From CAWCUU01 sp963798855 (GTDB taxonomy: Bacteria; Gemmatimonadota; Gemmatimonadetes; Longimicrobiales; RSA9), in assembly GCA_963798855.1 (NCBI GenBank), contig CAWCUU010000002.1, positions 1,116,001 to 1,180,000 on the forward strand: 64,000 nt of DNA, read 5' to 3'. Positions 43,603 through 51,504 of the stretch are shown here, one piece after another. Both the position numbers and the translations under genes were made by a program. Position 1 is the stretch's first letter, and every line of letters starts with the position of its first letter. Under the pieces are notes generated by a model, which was not told where the DNA came from, did not search any database, and was given only the letters and a program-made list of their open reading frames with translations.

Positions 43603-45828
43603 ATGCCGAGAAAGGCCGCGCTGGCGCCGGCCGCATCCGCGTGCGTCATTGGCGCGTGCCTCGCCGCGCCTGCACTCGTAGGACCGGCGTCGCGGGCCGC
43701 GGCCTACCGGGCGGCCGGGGCCGCCCTCGAAGCTGCATCCGACAGCACACCCGCATCGGATCGCGCGACGATCCGGCGGACGGCGTACGGCGTGCCACAC
43801 ATCCTCGCCGAGGACTTCGAGGCGGCCGGGTACGCTATGGGCTGGGCGCAGATGGAGGACTACGGGCCGCGCGTGCCGCGCGGTCTTATCGGAGCGCGAG
43901 GAGAGACGCTGCGCGCGTTCGGCCCGGACAGTGGAAGCGTCGAGGGGGATGCGCGCGCGCAGTGGGTGCACGGCCGCGCGGTAGCCGCGTGGGACTCGTT
44001 GCCCGTGGACGTGCGCGACGTCTACCGCGGCTTCGCGAAGGGAGTGAACCGCTACGTCGAGCTGCACCGGGACTCGATGCCGCAGTGGGTGCCGTCGGAC
44101 TTCGACGGGCCCGATGTCTCGGCGGCGGACATCCTTACCGGGATGTGGGGCGCGTCGCAGCGCATCGCGGCGATGCTCGATGAGCGTGCGGCGGGGACGT
44201 CGCCCGACGCCGTCAATCCGGACGTCGGCTCGAACGCGTGGGCGCTCGCGCCGTCCCGCACCAGGGATCACCACGGCATCCTGCTACGCAACCCGCACCT
44301 CGCCTGGGACGCCGGATACTACGAGGCACACGTCACGGTGCCGGGGAAGCTGGACTTCTACGGCGACTTCCGGATCGGCGGGCCGTTCGGGATCGTGGGC
44401 GGGTTCAATCGCCGGCTCGGCTGGGCCACGACGAACAACTACCCGGACACGGACGAGTTGTACGCGCTGGATGTGGATCCAGCGAAGGCGGATCACTACC
44501 TCTTCGGCGGCCGGTCTGTGCCGGTCGAGCGGGTGCCCTTCACAGTCGAGGTCAAAAACGGACCCGGCGTATCGTCGCAGACGGCGGAGCTGTGGTTCAC
44601 GTCTCTCGGCCCCGTCGTCCACCGGGCGCACGGCAAGGTCTACGTGCTGAAGGCAGGTGCGTGGGCGAACACGCACATCGGCGAGCAGTTTCTCGGCATG
44701 ATGCGGGCGACGTCGCTGGAGCAGTGGAAGCAGGCGATGCGCCTGCTCGCACGGGGCGCTTCGAACTTCACTTATGCGGACGCGGACGGGCACATCTTCC
44801 AGGTGTGGAACGCGGCGCTGCCGGAGTTGCCGGGCCCGTCCGGGGGCGACAGCATGGCCGTGCCGGCTACCGATTCCGCCGACGTCTGGACGCGGCTGGT
44901 GCCGTGGGACTCGCTGCCGCACCGGCTGGACCCGAAGGGAGGCTATCTGCACAGCGAGAACGACCCGTTCTGGTTCATGAACGTGAAGGAGCCGATCCGG
45001 CCGGAGGAGGCGCCGTGGCACGTCCCCGAGCCGAAGCTGCGCTTGCGCAGCCAGCACGCGGTGGCGCTGATCGGCGGCGACGACAGGCTCTCCCTGGAGG
45101 AGGTGGTGCGTCGCAAGCACAGCTACCGGATGCTGCTCGCGGAGCGGGTGACCGACGACCTGGTGCGCGCCGTGAAAGCCGCGTCGCCGTCACCGGAGGC
45201 GGCTCGCGCGATCTCGATGATCGAGCGCTGGGACCGCGGGGTCGCGCCGGACAGCCGCGGCGGCGTGCTGTTCGAGACGTGGTGGAGCCGCTACCTGGAG
45301 ACGGCGCCGAAGGCGGAGGACACGCCGGCGTCGGCGGGGTTCGGCGCGCCGGCCGACTCGCTGTTCGCGGAGCCGTGGCGTGCGGCGAAGCCGATGTCGA
45401 CACCTCGCGGCCTCTCCTCACCGGGCCGCGCGGCGGCCGCCTTCGAGTGGGCGGTGGCGGAGACGTCCCGGCGGTGGGGCAGGTGGGATATCGCCTGGGG
45501 CGACGTGCACCGCGTGCGGGTCGGCGATGTCGACGTGCCGGTGGGCGGCTGCTCGGGCGACCTCGGCTGCTTCCGCGTGCTCTGGTACAAGGAGGGCGAG
45601 GACGGCAAGCTCGAGGCGACGGGCGGCGATGGCTGGATCCTCGCCGTGGAGTTCGACCGGACGCCGCGGGCGTACTCCGTGCTCGCCTATGGCGAGAGCG
45701 CGGATCCGTCGTCGCCCCACCACGCGGACCAGGCCGAGATGTTCGCGCGCGGGCAGCTCAAGCGCGTGGCGTTCACGGAAGCCGAGATCCGGAGCTCTCT
45801 TGAGCGGCAATACCACCCCGGCGGGTGA
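43603..45828 (+). CDS. Penicillin acylase family Ntn-hydrolase, exported
   Basis: 741 residues from ATG 43603 (SD GGAGTGAG), which begins an export signal (ALAPAASACVIGACLAAPALVG). Alpha-chain motif TIRRTAYGVPHILAEDFEAAGYAMGWAQ is split here over residues 50-80; the nucleophile Ser that starts the beta chain after autocleavage is in NPDVGSNAWALAPSR. Downstream NPHLAWDAGYYEAHV, GFNRRLGWATTNNYPD and ASNFTYADADGHIF match the family. Substrates may be acyl-homoserine lactones, beta-lactams or other N-acyl compounds. Confidence 0.92.
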   Translation: MPRKAALAPAASACVIGACLAAPALVGPASRAAAYRAAGAALEAASDSTPASDRATIRRTAYGVPHILAEDFEAAGYAMGWAQMEDYGPRVPRGLIGARGETLRAFGPDSGSVEGDARAQWVHGRAVAAWDSLPVDVRDVYRGFAKGVNRYVELHRDSMPQWVPSDFDGPDVSAADILTGMWGASQRIAAMLDERAAGTSPDAVNPDVGSNAWALAPSRTRDHHGILLRNPHLAWDAGYYEAHVTVPGKLDFYGDFRIGGPFGIVGGFNRRLGWATTNNYPDTDELYALDVDPAKADHYLFGGRSVPVERVPFTVEVKNGPGVSSQTAELWFTSLGPVVHRAHGKVYVLKAGAWANTHIGEQFLGMMRATSLEQWKQAMRLLARGASNFTYADADGHIFQVWNAALPELPGPSGGDSMAVPATDSADVWTRLVPWDSLPHRLDPKGGYLHSENDPFWFMNVKEPIRPEEAPWHVPEPKLRLRSQHAVALIGGDDRLSLEEVVRRKHSYRMLLAERVTDDLVRAVKAASPSPEAARAISMIERWDRGVAPDSRGGVLFETWWSRYLETAPKAEDTPASAGFGAPADSLFAEPWRAAKPMSTPRGLSSPGRAAAAFEWAVAETSRRWGRWDIAWGDVHRVRVGDVDVPVGGCSGDLGCFRVLWYKEGEDGKLEATGGDGWILAVEFDRTPRAYSVLAYGESADPSSPHHADQAEMFARGQLKRVAFTEAEIRSSLERQYHPGG

Positions 45829-45920
45829 TCGGGGCCTGGACCGCGCCGGCGGGTACAGGGTTAAGATGACGGACGCGGCGCTCGCCGCGAGGTGATCCCG
45901 ATGTCGAGGACGGAGAGGGC

Positions 45921-46217
45921 ATGGTCGACGAGAAGATGGTGCGAAAGGCGCTCCGGCGCGTGAAGGATCCGGAGCTGAATCTGGATGTGGTCGTGCTCGG
46001 CCTCGTCTATGACGTGAGCGTGCAGGACGACCGTGTCCACGTGCTCATGTCGCTGACCTCGCCGATGTGTCCGGCGGCCACGCAGATCGTGGAGGACGCG
46101 AGGACCGCGGTGGAGTCGCTGGACGGCGTCGAGGAGGCGGAGATCGAGCTCACGTTCGAGCCGCAGTGGTCGCCCGAGCGGATGGACCCGCTGATCCGCT
46201 CCTCGCTCGGCATCTGA
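45921..46217 (+). CDS. MIP18/DUF59 family protein (SufT-like)
   Basis: 98 residues from ATG 45921 (GGAGAGGGC upstream). ALRRVKDPELNLDVVVLGLVYDV carries the conserved DPE, and VLMSLTSPMCPAATQIVEDAR the conserved Cys, followed by VELTFEPQWSPERM-type end (IELTFEPQWSPERMDP). Proteins of this family mature Fe-S proteins (SufT, PaaD, MIP18). It likely assists the suf system located 30 kb away. Overlaps the next hydrolase gene by TGATG. Confidence 0.92.
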   Translation: MVDEKMVRKALRRVKDPELNLDVVVLGLVYDVSVQDDRVHVLMSLTSPMCPAATQIVEDARTAVESLDGVEEAEIELTFEPQWSPERMDPLIRSSLGI

Positions 46218-47023
46218 TGTCCGCCCCGCCCGCAGGTACGGAGCTGCGCTGGCGGGAGGCCGGCGACGGCGACGACGTGCTCCTGCTGGTGCACGGTTTC
46301 CCTTTCGATTCCCGGCTCTGGTCCCACCCGCTCTCGGAGCCGCCGGAGGGATGGCGGGTCATCGCGCCGGACCTGCGGGGCTTCGGCGAGAGCGCGCTCG
46401 GCGACGCGCCCGTCCACACGATGGAGCTGTTCGCGCGCGACCTGCTCGGCCTGCTCGACCACCTGGATCTCCGCCACGCGGTCGTCGGAGGGCTGTCGAT
46501 GGGCGGCTACATCGCCTTCGCGCTGTGGGCGCTCGCGCCCGAGCGCGTGCGGGGGCTCGCGCTGATCGATACGCGCGCGGGGGCGGACGGCGAGGACGCG
46601 CGACGCAACCGTGCCGCGGTGGCAGATCGGGTGCGCGCGGAAGGTAGCGTCGCCGGCGTCGTGGAGGATCTGCTTCCCCGGCTGCTCGCTAAGCGCACGC
46701 GGTCGGCACGACCCCGGGTCGTCGCGCGGCTGCGGGAGATGATGCTCGGGTCGAGCGTGGAAGGGGTCGCTCGCGCCTCGCTCGGAATGGGCGAGCGTGC
46801 GGACTCGACGACGCGGCTTGCGGAGATCCACGTGCCGGTGCTGGTCGCCGTCGGGGAAGAGGATGCGCTCACCCCTCCGGAGCAGGCGCGCGCGATGGCG
46901 GCCGAGCTGCCGCGGTCCCGGCTCCTGCTGATCCCTGACGCAGGCCACGTCTCGAGTCTGGAAGCGCCCGTCGAGCTCTCGATCGGAATCGCGCGTCTAC
47001 TCGGCGACGTCGCGGCCGGCTGA
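46217..47023 (+). CDS. Alpha/beta hydrolase
   Basis: 268 residues, ATG overlapping the previous stop. VLLLVHGFPFDSRLW gives the oxyanion HG motif, VVGGLSMGGYIAFALWA the nucleophile elbow GLSMGG, LVAVGEEDALTPPEQA the Asp and LLIPDAGHVSSLEAPVEL the His. A soluble esterase or BioH-like hydrolase; substrate unknown. Convergent with the topoisomerase gene two bases away. Confidence 0.9.
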   Translation: MSAPPAGTELRWREAGDGDDVLLLVHGFPFDSRLWSHPLSEPPEGWRVIAPDLRGFGESALGDAPVHTMELFARDLLGLLDHLDLRHAVVGGLSMGGYIAFALWALAPERVRGLALIDTRAGADGEDARRNRAAVADRVRAEGSVAGVVEDLLPRLLAKRTRSARPRVVARLREMMLGSSVEGVARASLGMGERADSTTRLAEIHVPVLVAVGEEDALTPPEQARAMAAELPRSRLLLIPDAGHVSSLEAPVELSIGIARLLGDVAAG

Positions 47024-47024
47024 G

Positions 47025-49361
47025 TCAGCCTCCGATCAGCTCGAGCTGCTCGGCCCCCGGCTCCGCCGCCTTCTCGGCCTTCTCGCCGGGAAGCAGCTCA
47101 CGGGCGGCGACTACCGGCCCGGTCTTCGCGCTCGTCGTCATGATCACGGATCCCAGACCGCCACGGTGCTGCAGGTTCAGGTCGTCGATCGGGGAGGTGG
47201 CGACGTCCCCCTTCTCGCTCACGAGAGCCAGGCGGGTTTCGCGCCGGGCGAGCAACATTGCGGTTACGCGGTCCCCGCTCTGCAGCTGGATCCCGCGCAC
47301 GCCCTGCGCGGTGCGACCCATCGAGGGGATGTCGTGCTCCGGGAAGCGGATCGCACGGCCATTGCGCGTGACGATCACGATTTCGGCGTTTCCACTTGTG
47401 AGACGAGCCTCGACGATGCGATCACCCTTGCGCAGGCCGATCGCGGCGATGCCGCCGGAGCGCGCGTTCGCGAACTCGAGCAGCCGCGTGCGCTTCACCA
47501 CGCCCGCCTGCGTCGCAAACGTAATGTAGCGCTCCTCCTCGTCGAAGTTCGACACGGGCACGACCGCGACGACCTCCACACTGCCCGCCCCGAGCAGGCG
47601 GGTCATCGACTGGCCGCGGCTGGAGCGGCCCGATTCCGGAACCTCCAGCAGCGGGAGCGGGTGCGCCCGCGCGTCGCCGGTGAAGACGAGCAACGTGTCG
47701 CGGGAGCCGGCCAGGAAGACGCGGGCGATGCGGTCGTCCTCGTAGTTCTCCATTCCGGCGAGCGGCTTGCCCGAGTCGACGCGTCGCCGATAGAGCGAGA
47801 TGGGCATGCGCTTCGCGTAGCCCTGCTCGCTGAGCGCGACGACCCATTCCTCCTGCGCAACGAGATCCGGTATGTCGTACTCGTTCTTGCCCGCCTCCAC
47901 GATCGTCGTGCGACGGCTGTCGCCGAAGCGCTCCACCAGCGCGTCCAGCTCCTCGAGCAGGAGCTTGCGCTGCCGCCGATCGTCGGCGAGGAGCTTCTCG
48001 AGCTCTCCGATGCGCGCCGCGAGCTCCTTCGCGCGCCGCTTCAACTCGGAACGCTCCAGAGAGGTGAGCCGGTGCAGCGGCATCTCCAGCACCGCCTTCG
48101 CCTGCACGTCCGAGAGCTTCAGCCGCTTCTGCAGCGCTTCGGACGCCGCGGCGCGGTCCTTCGACTTGCGGATCAGGTCGATGACGAGGTCAATGCGGTC
48201 GAGCGCCTTGAGCAGCCCTGCGGCGATGTGTGCCTCGCGCTTCGCCGCGTCCAGCTCGTGCTGCGCGCGACGGCGGATCACCTCGAGGCGGTGGTCTCGA
48301 TACTTCTCCAGCAGCTCCTTGAGCGGAAACTCCCGCGGCTGCCCCGCATCGAGCGCCAGCATGATCGCGCCGAACGTCGCCTGCAGATAGGTGTGGCGGC
48401 AGATATAGCGGAGCACATCCTTCGGCTTTGCGCCGCGCTTCAGCTCGATGACGACGCGCATGCCGTCGCGGTCCGACTCATCGCGGATGTCGGAGACGGT
48501 GTCGAGCTTCCGGTGGCGTACGAGGTCGGCGATCTGCTCCACGATCCGGGACTTCGCGACGCCGTAGGGGACCTCCGTCACGACGAGCTGCTCGCGGCCG
48601 TCGCGACGCACTTCCTTGTGCACCCGTCCGCGCATGACGATACGGCCGCGGCCGGTCTCGTAGGCGTCCGCGATGCCGCCGCGTCCGATGATCAGGCCGC
48701 CGGTCGGGAAATCGGGTCCCGGCACGATCTCGAGGAGCTGTTCCAGGGTGCAGCCGGGCTTCTTGATGAGAAGACGGACCGCCTCGGCGATCTCCGACAG
48801 GTTGTGCGGCGGCACGTTCGTGCTCATTCCCACCGCGATGCCGGAACTGCCGTTCACGAGCAGGTTCGGCAGCACCGCAGGCAGGATGACAGGCTCTTTT
48901 CGTTGGCTGTCGAAGGTGTCGGTGAAATCGACGGTCTCCTTCTCGATGTCCGAGAGCAGCGACTGCGCGACCGCGGCGAGGCGTGCCTCGGTGTAGCGGT
49001 AGGCGGCGGCGTTGTCGCCGTCGATCGAGCCGAAGTTGCCCTGCCCGTCGACGAGCGGGTAACGCAGCGAGAAGTCCTGCACCATGCGCACGAGCGTGTC
49101 GTAGACAGCGGCGTCACCATGCGGGTGGTATTTGCCCAGCACCTCGCCGACGACGGCCGCGCTCTTCTTGTACGGACGGGTCGGGCTCAGCCCCAGCTCG
49201 TGCATCGCGTAGAGGATGCGACGATGCACGGGCTTCAGCCCGTCACGTACGTCGGGAAGCGCGCGCTGCACGATCACGCTCATGGAGTAGTCGAGGAACG
49301 ACTCGCGCATCTCCTCCTCGATGTAGCGCTGGAGGATGCGTTCGCGGGCGTCTAGGGGCAT
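47025..49361 (-). CDS. gyrA: Type II DNA topoisomerase subunit A (GyrA/ParC)
   Basis: 778 residues. The N-terminus has FLDYSMSVIVQRALPDVRDGLKPVHRRIL, the quinolone region GKYHPHGDAAVYDTLVRM and the catalytic Tyr in NAAAYRYTEARL. A coiled-coil and exit gate follow, then a C-terminal beta-pinwheel of five or six blades. At the place of the GyrA box (QRRGGKG in E. coli, after QPLNTYEA) this protein reads RRRVDSGKPLAGM, so the box is missing there; QHRGGLG appears only in a late blade. Gyrase A is the default name, but a topoisomerase IV-like activity is possible. The residue equal to E. coli Ser83 is Ala. Confidence 0.88.
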   Translation of the reverse strand: MPLDARERILQRYIEEEMRESFLDYSMSVIVQRALPDVRDGLKPVHRRILYAMHELGLSPTRPYKKSAAVVGEVLGKYHPHGDAAVYDTLVRMVQDFSLRYPLVDGQGNFGSIDGDNAAAYRYTEARLAAVAQSLLSDIEKETVDFTDTFDSQRKEPVILPAVLPNLLVNGSSGIAVGMSTNVPPHNLSEIAEAVRLLIKKPGCTLEQLLEIVPGPDFPTGGLIIGRGGIADAYETGRGRIVMRGRVHKEVRRDGREQLVVTEVPYGVAKSRIVEQIADLVRHRKLDTVSDIRDESDRDGMRVVIELKRGAKPKDVLRYICRHTYLQATFGAIMLALDAGQPREFPLKELLEKYRDHRLEVIRRRAQHELDAAKREAHIAAGLLKALDRIDLVIDLIRKSKDRAAASEALQKRLKLSDVQAKAVLEMPLHRLTSLERSELKRRAKELAARIGELEKLLADDRRQRKLLLEELDALVERFGDSRRTTIVEAGKNEYDIPDLVAQEEWVVALSEQGYAKRMPISLYRRRVDSGKPLAGMENYEDDRIARVFLAGSRDTLLVFTGDARAHPLPLLEVPESGRSSRGQSMTRLLGAGSVEVVAVVPVSNFDEEERYITFATQAGVVKRTRLLEFANARSGGIAAIGLRKGDRIVEARLTSGNAEIVIVTRNGRAIRFPEHDIPSMGRTAQGVRGIQLQSGDRVTAMLLARRETRLALVSEKGDVATSPIDDLNLQHRGGLGSVIMTTSAKTGPVVAARELLPGEKAEKAAEPGAEQLELIGG

Positions 49362-49644
49362 CGGCTGTTTCGGGCGTTCGAGTTGCTGGTGAGGTCGCCG
49401 TGGGAATCTAGTGCGGGGACGCTGGGTGTGCAGGTTGGAATCGCGGGCGCCCGGGCGCGGGCGTTGCCCGGGCGCGCCTCGCTAGCGCTCGGCGGGCGCG
49501 CCTGTTGGCGGGCGCGCGCGTACGCGCGGAGCGCGGCCTGGCGGCCGCGGGGGCGCTGCGCGGGGGGCGCTCCGCGGGGGGCGCGATCGCTTCGCTGCGC
49601 GGGGGGCGCTCCGCGGGGGGCGCGATCGCTTCGCTCCGCGGGGG
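49362..49644. other. Extremely GC-rich intergenic region upstream of the topoisomerase gene
   Basis: 283 bases made of runs of G and C with CGCG, GGCGCGC and a 39-bp tandem repeat. No gene on either strand is credible; open frames here are shadows of base composition. The promoter of the topoisomerase gene must lie in or across this stretch, but no -10/-35 pair is apparent. Confidence 0.6.
49555..49632. repeat. 39-bp tandem repeat, two copies plus partial third
   Basis: GCTGCGCGGGGGGCGCTCCG and the following 19 bases (to GCGATCGCTTC) at 49555-49593 are repeated exactly at 49594-49632, followed by a truncated third start GCTCCGCGGGGG. Each unit contains GCGATCGC and G6 runs that could form alternative DNA structures. 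Confidence 0.85.
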
Positions 49645-49962
49645 TTACCAGTCGGCGAGGGTGTCCTCGAACTCGGCGGCCATGCCGGGGTGGTTATGGC
49701 GGGTGGCCTGCTCGATGCCGCGGCGGTAGGCGGCTTTCGCTTCTTCATGGCGGCCGAGCTCGCGCAGGGCGTGGCCGAGGCGACCCCAGGCGTTGCCCTG
49801 GTCGTCGGTCAGCTCGAGGTAGATGCGCAACTCCGCGACGACGCCCTCCCAGTCGCCGGCGCGCTCGTGCTCGGCGGCGAGACCGAAGTGGGGGCGTGGA
49901 TCGGCGGGGTCGCTGTCGGCCATTCGGCGAAGCGATTGGATGCGGGGCGATTCGGGTGGCAT
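49645..49962 (-). CDS. Small TPR-repeat protein
   Basis: 105 residues from ATG 49962 (ATG 49923 is an alternative; no strong SD). SDPADPRPHFGLAAEHERAGDW, VVAELRIYLELTDDQGNAWGRLG and HALRELGRHEEAKAAYRRGIEQA form about three TPR helix pairs, and the end EFEDTLADW is typical of a conserved small family. Presumably a protein-protein interaction module. Divergent from the next hydrolase gene. Confidence 0.8.
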   Translation of the reverse strand: MPPESPRIQSLRRMADSDPADPRPHFGLAAEHERAGDWEGVVAELRIYLELTDDQGNAWGRLGHALRELGRHEEAKAAYRRGIEQATRHNHPGMAAEFEDTLADW

Positions 49963-50015
49963 GTTGCACAGTCTAGCGATCGTCGCGAGGTGGGGAAACA
50001 CGGATTTCTGGAGCC

Positions 50016-50777
50016 ATGATGGATCTGCGCGAGCTGCGCCGCCGCATCCGCATCGTCTGGGTGAGCTTCGGGGTCGTGGCGTTCGTGCTCCTCGCGCTTT
50101 CCTTCCAGGCGCACGGCGTGCCGGCCGGGACGCTGCGGAGCGGTCCGGCGGTAAGCGTGGAACGGCTCGCGGACCGGATCGTCTTCCGGCCGGCGGCGGA
50201 CACTGCCGGGAGCGGCATGGTCCTGTTTCCCGGTGGCATGGTGCAGCCGCGCGCGTACGCGCCGCTGGCGCGGGCGGTGGCGGAGGCGGGCTACACGGTC
50301 GCGATCGTGCGACTCCCGTTTCTCGGACGTCACGCTCCGACCGACGACTATCGGGCGGAGGCGGTAGAGCGGGCGCGGGCCTTCATCGCCGGAGAGGGCC
50401 CGGGTCGCCGCTGGGTGATTGCGGGGCACTCCCTCGGCGGCGCGCTCGCGGCGCGATTCGCGGCCACGCACCCGGATCTGGTCGGGTCGCTCGTGCTGAT
50501 GGCGACGACGCATCCGCGGGACCTGGATCTTTCCGGCTCCGCGTTCCCGGTCGAGAAGATCCTCGGCAGTCGCGACGGCGTCGCGTCGACGGAGAGGAGT
50601 CGCCACAACGCGGCGATGCTGCCGCCATCGACGAGAACCGTGGTCATTGAAGGCGCGAACCACGCCCACTTCGCGTATTACGGACCGCAGCTCGGCGATC
50701 ACCGGGCGACCATTTCGCGGGAGGTACAGCAGGGGCTCGTGCGGGCGGAGCTGATTCGTGTGCTGCAAGGCCGATGA
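50016..50777 (+). CDS. Membrane-anchored alpha/beta hydrolase
   Basis: 253 residues from ATG 50016. An N-terminal helix (VWVSFGVVAFVLLALSF) anchors or exports the protein. VLFPGGMVQPRAYAPLARAVAEAGYTVAIVRLPF (oxyanion region, given in part) is followed by the nucleophile elbow WVIAGHSLGGALAARFA and the C-terminal His in VIEGANHAHFAYYG. Family of broad alpha/beta hydrolases (PF12695 type), often annotated as carboxymethylenebutenolidase-like. Substrate unknown. Confidence 0.87.
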   Translation: MMDLRELRRRIRIVWVSFGVVAFVLLALSFQAHGVPAGTLRSGPAVSVERLADRIVFRPAADTAGSGMVLFPGGMVQPRAYAPLARAVAEAGYTVAIVRLPFLGRHAPTDDYRAEAVERARAFIAGEGPGRRWVIAGHSLGGALAARFAATHPDLVGSLVLMATTHPRDLDLSGSAFPVEKILGSRDGVASTERSRHNAAMLPPSTRTVVIEGANHAHFAYYGPQLGDHRATISREVQQGLVRAELIRVLQGR

Positions 50778-50860
50778 GCCGGGGCGCTCCGCTTTTCCGC
50801 CTCTATCGTTGAAGCGCCGGCAGCCGGCCGGCGCTCGATTCTCTACGAGAGGAGGCTCGG

Positions 50861-51478
50861 ATGAAGGGCAAGCGCATGTCGGTCCAGGATCCGGTGGAGG
50901 GGCCGATCGCGGGGATTCTGACCCTCATCGTCTGTGTCGCGCTGGCGGCGCTCGTGCTCGCCGGTTGTGACCGGTCCGTGGCGACGGCACCGATCGGGGA
51001 GCCGGCCGCGGCCGACAAGGCACCGGTGCAGGAATCCGTTGACGGCGGATCCCCCGCGGTCAGGCGCGATCTGGCGGCGCTACGTCGCCTGACAGCGCCG
51101 TTCCACGACGTGCGAAAGGCGGGGGAGGCGGGCTGGAACGTCCAGCTGACGGGCTGCCTCGCGAATCCGCCCGAGGGAGCGATGGGATACCATTACGCGA
51201 ATACCGCGTTCATCGACGCCGAAGCCCGTGTGCTCGAGCCGGAGCTCCTGCTGTACGAGCCCGAATCGAATGGCCGCCTGCGCCTCGTGGGAGTGGAGTA
51301 CATCATCCCCTATTCGCTCGTGCCGGCGGCGTCGACGCCGCCCGTGCTGTTCGGGCACGAGTTCCACCACAACGACGCATTCCAGCTGTGGGGACTGCAC
51401 GCGTGGATATGGCGACACAACCCCGCAGGCATGTTCGCCGACTGGAACCCGATGGTGACGTGCAGGTACGCGAGCTGA
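50861..51478 (+). CDS. Conserved hypothetical lipoprotein
   Basis: 205 residues from ATG 50861 (GAGAGGAGG upstream). Membrane/lipoprotein signal ILTLIVCVALAALVLAGCDR with lipobox LAGC. The mature domain begins near residue 80 (LRRLTAPFHDVRKAGEAGW) and has strongly patterned His/Trp motifs: GYHYANTAFID, PELLLYEPESNGRLRLVGVEY, LFGHEFHHNDAFQLWGLHAWIW and NPAGMFADWNPMVTC. This is a conserved family known to me only as hypothetical; the His-rich pattern suggests metal or heme binding. Confidence 0.8.
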   Translation: MKGKRMSVQDPVEGPIAGILTLIVCVALAALVLAGCDRSVATAPIGEPAAADKAPVQESVDGGSPAVRRDLAALRRLTAPFHDVRKAGEAGWNVQLTGCLANPPEGAMGYHYANTAFIDAEARVLEPELLLYEPESNGRLRLVGVEYIIPYSLVPAASTPPVLFGHEFHHNDAFQLWGLHAWIWRHNPAGMFADWNPMVTCRYAS

Positions 51479-51504
51479 ACAGGGCGTGCGCGTGGGCGTG
51501 CGTC

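Noticed and set aside
43417..44274. Minus-strand ORF opposite the penicillin acylase start
   Set aside because: Basic, repetitive composition with no domain; third-position shadow of the plus-strand gene.
47166..49355. 729-residue plus-strand ORF over the topoisomerase gene
   Set aside because: Exact antisense of a clearly conserved GyrA/ParC; long open antisense frames are normal at this GC content.
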